Below are positions 1-6,530 of a stretch of DNA of 25,793 nucleotides, piece by piece. A program made the translations under genes and the position numbers. How positions within the stretch are numbered: the first letter of the stretch is position 1; each line of letters starts with the position of its first letter. The notes beneath the pieces were generated by a model. The model made no database searches. It saw nothing but the letters and a program-made list of their open reading frames with translations, and had not been told where the DNA came from. Location of the stretch: NCBI GenBank assembly GCA_910587475.1, contig CAJUMR010000023.1, forward strand, positions 15,984-41,776. The letters run 5' to 3'. Origin of the DNA: an uncultured Muribaculaceae bacterium (GTDB lineage: Bacteria > Bacteroidota > Bacteroidia > Bacteroidales > Muribaculaceae).

Positions 1-256
1 TCTTATCGGTCACAACTGTGTGATGGCGACAATCAACCATGACCCGCGCCCTTCGCATCGCGCCGACAATATTCCGGCTCCGATACATATCGGAAGCAAC
101 GTATGGATTGGTGCGAATGTGACAATACTGAGCGGTGTGACAATAGGAGAAAATGCTATTGTTGCCGCAGGAGCGGTCGTGACGAAAGATGTGGCACCCA
201 ACACAATAGTGGGAGGTGTCCCTGCAAAATTCATAAAACAGATACCACAGGAATGA
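1..256 (+). CDS. Hexapeptide-repeat O-acetyltransferase, C-terminal part (cut by window edge)
   Basis: Reading begins in frame at base 2 and stops at the TGA at 254-256; the N-terminus lies outside the window. The visible 84 residues are the left-handed beta-helix end of the maltose/galactoside O-acetyltransferase (Maa/LacA/NodL) family. They include an NHDPRP segment with the likely catalytic histidine, then hexapeptide turns (IHIGSNVWIG, GVTIGENAIVAAG) and the family-typical ending VGGVPAKFIK. Such enzymes move acetyl from acetyl-CoA to sugars or other hydroxyl acceptors in the cytoplasm, working as trimers. The acceptor cannot be told from this piece. Its stop overlaps the start of the next gene (ATGA), so the two are probably co-translated. 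Confidence 0.88.
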   Translation, partial: LIGHNCVMATINHDPRPSHRADNIPAPIHIGSNVWIGANVTILSGVTIGENAIVAAGAVVTKDVAPNTIVGGVPAKFIKQIPQE

Positions 257-1326
257 AAGCGAAACTATTTTTAGGAGTAATGGCGATTGTGTCAGCTATG
301 GCTCTCCGGGCAAAAGCAGAATCAGAAAACCCTTATAATATGATGAAAACAGAGAATCTTCCACTCGTTCAGGAATGGGACAAAACGTTCCCTCTGAGCG
401 AAAAAGTAAATCACAGTAAGGTAACTTTCCGTAACCGTTACGGAATAACTCTCGCCGCAGACCTCTACATGCCTAAGAATGCCGCAGGCAAACTTCCTGC
501 TATTGCTGTCAGCGGCCCATTCGGAGCTGTCAAGGAGCAAGTTTCCGGCCTCTACGCACAGAAATTGGCTGAAAACGGTTTCCTTACAATCGCTTTCGAC
601 CCGTCTTATACCGGTGAAAGCGGTGGCGAACCACGTTATATCGCTTCTCCCGACATCAACACAGAGGATTTCAGTGCTGCGGTTGACTATCTGCTTTGCC
701 GGGATGACGTAAATCCCGAAAAGGTCGGAATACTCGGAATATGCGGCTGGGGAGGTATCGCAATCCAGTCTGCAATCAACGACCCGCGCATCAAAGCCAC
801 GGTAGCATCGACAATGTACGATATGACACGCGTAAACGCCAACGGCTATTTCGACAGCGAGAACTCCGCCGCACAGCGCAACGCCAAACGTGCCGCACTG
901 TGCGCCCAACGTACCGAAGACTACCGCAATGGCTCCTATAAGCTCGGTGGCGGAGTTGTTGACCCTCTTCCCGATGATGCCCCTAAGTTCGTGAAGGACT
1001 ATTATGACTATTACAAGACAACAAAAAGAGGCTATCACAAACGGTCGCTCAACTCCAACGGAGGTTTCAACGCGACATCCCCACTGCCATTCCTCAACTT
1101 CAAGTTCTTTGAATATGCCGATGAGTTGGAAAATGCCGTGATGATAGTTCATGGTGACAAGGCCCATTCCTTCTATTTCGGCAAGGACGCTTTCGCTCTC
1201 CTTAAAGGGGACAACAAGGAATTTGTAGTCGTTCCCGGCGCAAGTCACACCGACCTGTATGACCGCATGGACATCATTCCGTTCAACCGCATCGTGGAAT
1301 TCTTCAATAAAAATTTTGACCGCTGA
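253..1326 (+). CDS. Secreted alpha/beta hydrolase, dienelactone-hydrolase-like, with Cys nucleophile
   Basis: A 357-residue protein. The frame stays open upstream, but the ATG at 253 gives a clean signal peptide (KAKLFLGVMAIVSAMALRAKA, cleavage near residue 22) and an ATGA overlap with the preceding gene, so I chose it. The nucleophile elbow reads GICGW (residues 162-166): Cys164 replaces the usual Ser, as in dienelactone hydrolases, and Trp stands where the last Gly of GxCxG is expected. Likely partners are Asp302 in VHGD and His332 in GASH. It is probably a periplasmic esterase or peptidase-like hydrolase; the substrate is unknown. Coupling to an acetyltransferase suggests a shared small-molecule or glycan substrate, but that is inference. 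A strong hairpin follows the stop. Confidence 0.85.
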   Translation: MKAKLFLGVMAIVSAMALRAKAESENPYNMMKTENLPLVQEWDKTFPLSEKVNHSKVTFRNRYGITLAADLYMPKNAAGKLPAIAVSGPFGAVKEQVSGLYAQKLAENGFLTIAFDPSYTGESGGEPRYIASPDINTEDFSAAVDYLLCRDDVNPEKVGILGICGWGGIAIQSAINDPRIKATVASTMYDMTRVNANGYFDSENSAAQRNAKRAALCAQRTEDYRNGSYKLGGGVVDPLPDDAPKFVKDYYDYYKTTKRGYHKRSLNSNGGFNATSPLPFLNFKFFEYADELENAVMIVHGDKAHSFYFGKDAFALLKGDNKEFVVVPGASHTDLYDRMDIIPFNRIVEFFNKNFDR

Positions 1327-1351
1327 TCCGGCATCTATCCATTACAAATTT

Positions 1352-1397
1352 AAAAGCAAGGGATGAAGCTCTGACCGGAGTTCCATCCCTTGCTTTA
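1352..1397. terminator. Bidirectional hairpin terminator between convergent genes
   Basis: A 13-base perfect inverted repeat, AAAGCAAGGGATG at 1353-1365 and its complement at 1384-1396, with an 18-base loop. It lies between the hydrolase stop (1326) and the stop of the convergent DXS-like gene (1400). Short T/A tracts flank both arms, so it can serve both directions. Confidence 0.8.
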
Positions 1398-1399
1398 AA

Positions 1400-3133
1400 T
1401 CAACCTATCAGATCAGCAATCTGTCGGGGTGTAAGACCATTGTCTTCAAGCACTTTATCTGCATCATATCTGTCTATGAATTCTTTCTTCAGTCCAAGCA
1501 CATGAACTTTTACAGGTGAATCACCGAGATATGCCGCCACTTTCTGTCCGAAACCGCCATCTATAATACCGTCTTCAAGGGTGATGACTGTTCCGTAAGA
1601 CTTCAGTGCATCAAGACACCGGGTGTCGAGCGACGAGAGTATGCGGGGATTGATCACCGTCGCATTGATCCCTCGTTCACGCATCAGATCGGCTGCTGCT
1701 TCGGCTATACTCAGAAATGCGCCCGCGCCGATGATCGCCACTCCGCTTCCTTCTCTGACAACATCATACGTGAAAAAATCAGTATTGACCGGTTTATCAG
1801 AATGCCGGATTTCACCACCGGGAGTCCTGACAAAAACAGGATGCTCCAGATTATCAATAGCCCAGTCGATGGACGCAAGATACTCTTCGGCGGTGGCTGG
1901 TGCGAGGAACACTATATTGGGGATGTTCGACACCATAGCTATGTCAAAAAAGCCAAGATGTGTCACATCTGGAATGCCCCACACACTGCCCGCGAAATCT
2001 ACTATCACACCAGGCAGATTGTTGATGGAGATATCATGTGAGAGCTGATCGTAGGCTCTTTGAATGAATGTTGCCATAACGGCAAATACCGGTCGGCATC
2101 CGCCCTTTGCCAGACCGGCAACGTAGGCTGTGGCCGCCTGTTCACATATGCCTGCGTCAATGAAATTACGACCGGCAAGCGCGCGTCGGGCCGGCGGGAA
2201 GCCTATCGCACCGGGTGTGCCTGCAGTAATAGTCACGATCTTACGGTCGGCTTGCATACGCCCGAGCATGTGACGGGCAAATATATCGGTGTAATCTTCC
2301 GAATCATCTGTAGCCGTCGCCACTCCGGTGTGCAGATCAAATGGTCCGGTATAATGGAAGCGCTCCTTGTTGGCTTCGGCCATTGGATAGCCTTCGCCTT
2401 TCATAGTGTTGAGATGCACCAGCACCGCATGATCTCTGTCTTTGGCAGCCTCAAAAGCCCGTATCAACGATTTCAGGTCGTTGCCCTCCCTGACGTAGAT
2501 ATAGTCATAGCCTAAAGCCTTGAAAAGATTGTTGTCTGACTGACCGTTGGTGCGTCGCAGTTCTTCAAGATGTTCAAAAAGGCTACCATGATTCTCAGCA
2601 ATCGACATCTGATTGTCGTTGAGAACTACGATAAAATTTGATTTCAACGTTGGCACGTAGTTAAGCGCTTCGAGTGCTTCACCTCCGCCCAAAGACGCAT
2701 CACCGATGAATGCCACGACATTCTCTTTCCCGCCAGTAAGATCGCGGGCCTCGGCCAATCCTGTGGCAAGAGCGATTGATGTGGATGTGTGGCCGACTTC
2801 AAAGAGATCGTAATCGCTCTCCTCAGGGCACGTGTATCCAGTGACATCGCCGTAACGATCCGGATCAAGGAAGGCATCAATGCGGCCTGTCAGCATTTTA
2901 TGGACATACGATTGGTGACTGACGTCAAAGACAATCTTATCAGCCGGAGCATTGAACACATAATGCAAAGCGACCGTTGCCTCGACAACCCCGAGATTAG
3001 GTCCGACATGACCGCCGCGTGATGCAAGTTTTTTAAGAAGGATAGCTCTGAGCTCGGCGCTCAGTCGGGTCAGCTCGTCAACGTCGAGCGGCTTTATATC
3101 TGCCGGAGATTTTATTGAATGAAGATCAATCAT
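1400..3133 (-). CDS. DXS/transketolase-like thiamine-diphosphate enzyme, short form lacking substrate-phosphate arginines
   Basis: 577 residues, against about 620 for E. coli DXS. The fold is clearly that of 1-deoxy-D-xylulose-5-phosphate synthase. His42 is in GGHVGPNLG, followed by HQSYVHKMLTGR and GHTSTS. The ThDP/Mg motif is GDA (144-146, usually GDG) with LNDN (171-174). His260, Glu331 in CEQ, AYDQ and His392 in VTHLG are also present. Compared with E. coli DXS recalled from memory, about 50 linker residues after the SxxEN motif are missing. The two arginines that hold the glyceraldehyde-3-phosphate phosphate (E. coli R420 and R478) are Phe380 (DFAG for DRAG) and Gly439 (RTPGG for RYPRG). 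I therefore would not name it dxs: it may condense pyruvate or another donor with a different acceptor. No isoprenoid gene lies nearby. A -7 element lies at 3198-3205. Confidence 0.85.
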   Translation of the reverse strand: MIDLHSIKSPADIKPLDVDELTRLSAELRAILLKKLASRGGHVGPNLGVVEATVALHYVFNAPADKIVFDVSHQSYVHKMLTGRIDAFLDPDRYGDVTGYTCPEESDYDLFEVGHTSTSIALATGLAEARDLTGGKENVVAFIGDASLGGGEALEALNYVPTLKSNFIVVLNDNQMSIAENHGSLFEHLEELRRTNGQSDNNLFKALGYDYIYVREGNDLKSLIRAFEAAKDRDHAVLVHLNTMKGEGYPMAEANKERFHYTGPFDLHTGVATATDDSEDYTDIFARHMLGRMQADRKIVTITAGTPGAIGFPPARRALAGRNFIDAGICEQAATAYVAGLAKGGCRPVFAVMATFIQRAYDQLSHDISINNLPGVIVDFAGSVWGIPDVTHLGFFDIAMVSNIPNIVFLAPATAEEYLASIDWAIDNLEHPVFVRTPGGEIRHSDKPVNTDFFTYDVVREGSGVAIIGAGAFLSIAEAAADLMRERGINATVINPRILSSLDTRCLDALKSYGTVITLEDGIIDGGFGQKVAAYLGDSPVKVHVLGLKKEFIDRYDADKVLEDNGLTPRQIADLIG

Positions 3134-3162
3134 GTTTATTTATGTTAGTTCGTTTAATAATT

Positions 3163-3198
3163 GCAGCGACTTGTCATTTCATTAACGCAAGCCGCTGC
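3163..3198 (-). terminator. Inverted repeat after the Ntn-hydrolase gene, touching the next promoter
   Basis: Arms of 11 bases (3163-3173 and 3188-3198) pair with one G-U on the minus-strand transcript around a 14-base loop. It starts 33 bases past the hydrolase stop, so it may end that transcript, though no U-tract follows. Its outer base is also part of the -7 element of the DXS-like gene, so only a truncated hairpin could form in that gene's own leader. Confidence 0.4.
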
Positions 3199-3205
3199 AA
3201 AAATA
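3198..3205 (-). promoter_or_regulatory. Bacteroidetes -7 element for the DXS-like gene
   Basis: Minus-strand TATTTTTG matches TAnnTTTG perfectly and predicts a leader of about 58 bases before the ATG at 3133. No clear TTTG is seen at the -33 position. Confidence 0.5.
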
Positions 3206-3230
3206 TTATTCTATCGTCATGCCGATGCCA

Positions 3231-4280
3231 TCACCAGAGAGGAGTGAAACCTTCTGACTTTTTCAGATGATTGTTCACACATCCCGACAACTCTTCATAT
3301 TTTGTTGTGTCGAGTTTCAGTATCGGACTGCCCGGCTTAAGAAGCACCTTCGACATATCGATCCAGAAATCGGCTGTCGAATATGCAAATTTGAAGTAGT
3401 ATTTACCACCTGTCGCATCTGCAATAGAGCGCCATTGTGTCGACGACACATTAGGTTCCCCCTCTATCTCGTAGCCATAAGGCACCGAGACTGTGCCCAT
3501 GATGCTTGACAATGAAGCCCATGCCGCAGCGTAATCGACGTTGGCCGGAACATGATTGATAAAGAACGATGCTCTTACAAAACGGTCCGAACTTCTTACC
3601 GTGCCGGGCAACATGTTGACACCTCCGACAGCTTTCCAATAGTCATTGATAGCCTGCATCTGAGGCATGGGAGGATCGTTGGTAAGGACACGGTAATCCT
3701 TAGATTTGTAGAGGTTGAGCTTACCATCGACATATTCCATCACGAGCGTTTCTCCTGTTCTGTCGGTCAACGCCCAGTGAAGGGTCGACACTGTTCCACC
3801 GTCGAATGTCTTTCCAAAAATAGCAAACTCATTCTGCTGCAACCATGTATAAACCTCGTCGACAGTCTCGAAATTGTCGAGGAAGTAACTGACCAGGACC
3901 GACAGACTCATCACAGGAGTGTTGTCGTCTGGTCCGATCGACTCCTTATAGATTGTTCCCTTGCAGAACAGACCGTTCATCACGAGACCACGGTCGTTCA
4001 TACCCTCGGTGACTCCACCATCGTAACCGACAGCCAGCACCGATCCATATTGCGATGTCCAGGTGAGCATCGGTCCGTCGGGCATACTTTGTTTCTTGAT
4101 GCCCGCCGGATAGACATACAGGTTGGTAGGTATCGGAGTGCGCCAGTCAAGTGTCCGTCCGACCATTACATAATTTGTCGTGCTGTCGCCGAGAAACACA
4201 ACTCGCGTGCATGCTCCTGAGGGCATGTTGCCCGCCATTAGAAGCGAAGCGGCTACTGCTGCAGATTTGAGAAATTTCAT
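3231..4280 (-). CDS. Secreted choloylglycine hydrolase-family Ntn hydrolase (bile-salt hydrolase or penicillin V acylase type)
   Basis: 349 residues. A signal peptide ends in PSGA, directly before Cys24, so cleavage would expose the N-terminal nucleophile Cys that defines this family. Other active-site residues are in place: Arg42 and Asp45 in GRTLDW, Asn201 in LTNDPP and Arg233 in SSDRFVR. Where classical Gram-positive bile-salt hydrolases have Asn in a GLN motif (Asn82), this protein has Phe105 (NGLF), as expected for an acylase-like or Gram-negative-cluster member. It probably cleaves amide bonds in the periplasm, either glycine/taurine-conjugated bile acids or other acyl amides. The sequence does not settle which. 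No good promoter is visible in the 93 bases upstream, so read-through from the GNAT gene is possible. Confidence 0.9.
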   Translation of the reverse strand: MKFLKSAAVAASLLMAGNMPSGACTRVVFLGDSTTNYVMVGRTLDWRTPIPTNLYVYPAGIKKQSMPDGPMLTWTSQYGSVLAVGYDGGVTEGMNDRGLVMNGLFCKGTIYKESIGPDDNTPVMSLSVLVSYFLDNFETVDEVYTWLQQNEFAIFGKTFDGGTVSTLHWALTDRTGETLVMEYVDGKLNLYKSKDYRVLTNDPPMPQMQAINDYWKAVGGVNMLPGTVRSSDRFVRASFFINHVPANVDYAAAWASLSSIMGTVSVPYGYEIEGEPNVSSTQWRSIADATGGKYYFKFAYSTADFWIDMSKVLLKPGSPILKLDTTKYEELSGCVNNHLKKSEGFTPLW

Positions 4281-4373
4281 AATGCTTATAATCTTAATCG
4301 TTGAATGTTTTTAACTAATATCATTCTAACCAATTAAACCCTCAAATTGTTCGGTATCAGAGCCGGCGACCCG

Positions 4374-4823
4374 TCACAGCTGTTTTTTCAGATATATCAT
4401 GTCGACGAGTGTCACACCTTCTTCAACTATGACATGATCATAATTTGAAGTGAAAAATCCTGCGACACGATGGGAGTAGCTGTATCCGCATCTGCGGTAA
4501 AATGTCAATGTCGACGGAGTCTCACCGGTTCCGAGCATGACAATATGGCCTTCATACAATGCTTCGACATGCTTCAACATGAGACCCCCTATGCCCCTAC
4601 GCTGAAAATCCGGCCTGACGGCAAGATTTTTAATCTCTACCACCCCCGGGGCGTCTTCGGTGATGACGCAGCACGCAACCGCACATGTCGATAAAAAACC
4701 GACAAACAGCCGGCCACGGTCGATGTAGCGGTCTATCATATCTTCCTGTTCGTCGCCTATCAACAGCAGATCAAGATATTTTTTCTTCGCTGAGATTATC
4801 TCTTTGATTTCAAGCATGGTCAT
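4374..4823 (-). CDS. GNAT-family N-acetyltransferase
   Basis: 149 residues from the ATG at 4823. An in-frame TTG three codons earlier (4832) is a less likely start, and the ATG at 4817 is also possible. The acetyl-CoA pyrophosphate loop reads QRRGIGG, preceded by the beta-4 strand VVEIKNLAVRP. The later FYRRCGY segment is typical of the C-terminal half of GNAT folds. It acetylates an amine of a small molecule or protein in the cytosol; the substrate is unknown. It has its own -7 element at 4849-4856, giving a leader of about 20 bases. The secreted hydrolase gene follows in the same direction after 93 bases. Confidence 0.87.
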   Translation of the reverse strand: MTMLEIKEIISAKKKYLDLLLIGDEQEDMIDRYIDRGRLFVGFLSTCAVACCVITEDAPGVVEIKNLAVRPDFQRRGIGGLMLKHVEALYEGHIVMLGTGETPSTLTFYRRCGYSYSHRVAGFFTSNYDHVIVEEGVTLVDMIYLKKQL

Positions 4824-4848
4824 CGTGTTCAATCATAATTTTGCTCTA

Positions 4849-4856
4849 CAAAAATA
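4849..4856 (-). promoter_or_regulatory. Bacteroidetes -7 element for the GNAT gene
   Basis: Minus-strand TATTTTTG is a perfect TAnnTTTG match 25 bases before the ATG at 4823. It supports that start. It diverges from the promoter of the DUF4924 gene about 80 bases away. Confidence 0.55.
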
Positions 4857-4934
4857 TGAATTATCCGCGTGAATCTCCCCACATCATCAACATTAGTTGT
4901 CGGCAAACGTTTCCTTAAATAGAAGATTATTTTT

Positions 4935-4942
4935 TAAATTTG
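4935..4942 (+). promoter_or_regulatory. Bacteroidetes -7 element for the DUF4924 gene
   Basis: TAAATTTG is a perfect TAnnTTTG match, with a weak TTTC about 20 bases upstream (4910-4913). It ends 20 bases before the ATG at 4963. It therefore rules out the in-frame ATG at 4897, which lies upstream of the predicted transcript start. Confidence 0.6.
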
Positions 4943-4962
4943 CAGCTAAAACAGATACTAAT

Positions 4963-5520
4963 ATGTATATCGCATCATCAAAACGCAAAGAAAACATCGC
5001 TGAATATCTGCTATATATGTGGCAGATCGAAGACATCATACGTGCCAACGGACTGGATATCGACAAGATCAGACAGACTGTGATCGATCCTCAGTCGCAA
5101 CTCGACGATAATCAGAAAAAACAATTGACCGAGTGGTACGAATCGCTTATCGACATGATGCGTCGTGAGGAAGTGGCCGGCTCGGGACACCTCCAGCTCA
5201 ATAAAAATGTACTCATACAACTTGTCGAACTCCACTCCGCCCTGCTCAAAGATCCCCGGTTTCCTGAGTACACCAAGAAATTCTACGAAGCTCTGCCATA
5301 TATCGTCGAACTGCGAGGTAAAGCGGGAGAAGACCGCAAGGGTGAGATCGAAACGTGCTTCAACGCGCTCTACGGCATGCTGATGCTCAGACTGAAGAAA
5401 CGCGAAGTAAGTGCTGAGACTATGAATGCCATCAATAAAATATCGTCGTTCATAGCTTTGCTATCCCATTATTTCCATCTAGATGAAGCTGATCAGCTTT
5501 TCAAAGACGACGAAGACTGA
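4963..5520 (+). CDS. DUF4924 family protein
   Basis: 185 residues from the ATG at 4963. A longer frame from 4897 is rejected because its start precedes the promoter. The sequence is helical and charged, with the hallmarks of the Bacteroidetes-specific DUF4924 family: an opening KRKENIAEYLLYMWQIED, then a WYESLIDMMRREEV segment, and GEIETCFNALYGMLMLRL near the C-terminus. No enzyme motif, signal peptide or membrane segment is seen, so it is probably cytoplasmic. The function of the family is not known to me. The last 28 bases overlap the 3' end of the convergent acyltransferase gene. Confidence 0.88.
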   Translation: MYIASSKRKENIAEYLLYMWQIEDIIRANGLDIDKIRQTVIDPQSQLDDNQKKQLTEWYESLIDMMRREEVAGSGHLQLNKNVLIQLVELHSALLKDPRFPEYTKKFYEALPYIVELRGKAGEDRKGEIETCFNALYGMLMLRLKKREVSAETMNAINKISSFIALLSHYFHLDEADQLFKDDED

Positions 5521-6530
5521 CGCCATTGTTTGCCGACGAGCCAGCCGAAGTGCGACCGCACTATCTTGACAAGAACAAGTGTGGTCAGAAATGCTACAGC
5601 GGCAAAAACCAAACCACGCCACAGGCCGTCGGTCAGTGCTTCAGGAGCGAGTCCAAAGCCAAACAGCGCCACTCCTTTGATGACCGCAAATACGAGAAGG
5701 TGGAAACCGCAGATAAGCAATGTTCCCCACGCCGCAAGCCTGATGACCGACGGCTCGATCTTGACGGCATCGGCAATCAATGTCATCGATCCGCACAGCA
5801 CAACAATGCCGAGCGAAGCACCGAGCAGAAACATCGGATAATTGCCAAAACTGCAGATATAAAATTCTACTGTATCATTGCAACCGGCAACAATTGCAAA
5901 TCCAATCACCGCCACTGTCAATATCAGGCTATTCGAAAACCATTTGACAGCGCCATAGCCTCTGCTCCAGTGTCCTGCCGCATAAAAGGCCACACCCATC
6001 ACCGAAGGGCCTAAAGCCAAGGGAAATTGCGCCCCACCCTCGACAGATGCCAACGCTAATCCGCCGACGGCGAATCCCACTGCCACAGCCCACGCCGGAA
6101 GGACCGTGCGTCCGAGCGGGTAGTAAATCATTTCTACAATAAAAAAGCTTAACAGCGACCACAACGGTATGTCGTGGACGAGCATTGTCGGCACTCCAGT
6201 CAGAATACCTGACAATGGATATGACCAATCGATATCATCCGCCGCATCAGCGCCATAATGCCGGAGCACAAAAAGCCAGCAGAAGTAGGCGATTATATTG
6301 ATCCATAAATAAGGCACGGCAAGCTGACGAAATCTTTTGGCGGCAAAACTCCTGTAATCAGGATTTGCATCATAGCTGAAAAGATAGCCCGACATGAAGA
6401 AAAAAGCCGGCATGACAAAGGCGTTGATATATCTGTCGACCATGGCATCGCAATGGGTGTGGAGCCACACAACAGAAAAAATCGCCACTACCTTGGCATA
6501 GTCGATCCATTCAATGTGATTCTTCTCCAT
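5493..6530 (-). CDS. Membrane acyltransferase (acyltransferase-3 family)
   Basis: 345 residues with about ten hydrophobic segments. The N-terminus shows the acyltransferase-3 signature: IDYAKVVAIFSVVWLHTH, with the likely catalytic histidines His24 and His26 in the first membrane helix. It is followed by FFFMSGYLF and KRFRQLAVPYL. Such proteins move acetyl or other acyl groups onto exported glycans, lipids or polysaccharides from within the inner membrane. The gene starts inside the end of the phosphoethanolamine-transferase-like gene (20-base overlap), so the two are co-translated and probably modify the same envelope molecule. That shared role is inference. Its 3' end overlaps DUF4924 by 28 bases, tail to tail. 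Confidence 0.88.
   Translation of the reverse strand: MEKNHIEWIDYAKVVAIFSVVWLHTHCDAMVDRYINAFVMPAFFFMSGYLFSYDANPDYRSFAAKRFRQLAVPYLWINIIAYFCWLFVLRHYGADAADDIDWSYPLSGILTGVPTMLVHDIPLWSLLSFFIVEMIYYPLGRTVLPAWAVAVGFAVGGLALASVEGGAQFPLALGPSVMGVAFYAAGHWSRGYGAVKWFSNSLILTVAVIGFAIVAGCNDTVEFYICSFGNYPMFLLGASLGIVVLCGSMTLIADAVKIEPSVIRLAAWGTLLICGFHLLVFAVIKGVALFGFGLAPEALTDGLWRGLVFAAVAFLTTLVLVKIVRSHFGWLVGKQWRQSSSSLKS

Noticed and set aside
322..1248. Long minus-strand open frame (308 codons) opposite the alpha/beta hydrolase gene
   Set aside because: It is antisense to a clearly recognisable secreted hydrolase, has low-complexity Cys/Val-rich composition and no motif or promoter.
3552..4220. Plus-strand open frame (222 codons) opposite the Ntn-hydrolase gene
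   Set aside because: It mirrors a conserved gene with all active-site residues; its translation is His/Arg/Ser-rich and resembles no family.
4897..4962. Upstream in-frame start for the DUF4924 gene
   Set aside because: The -7 element at 4935-4942 lies inside the extension, and family members begin at the equivalent of the ATG at 4963.
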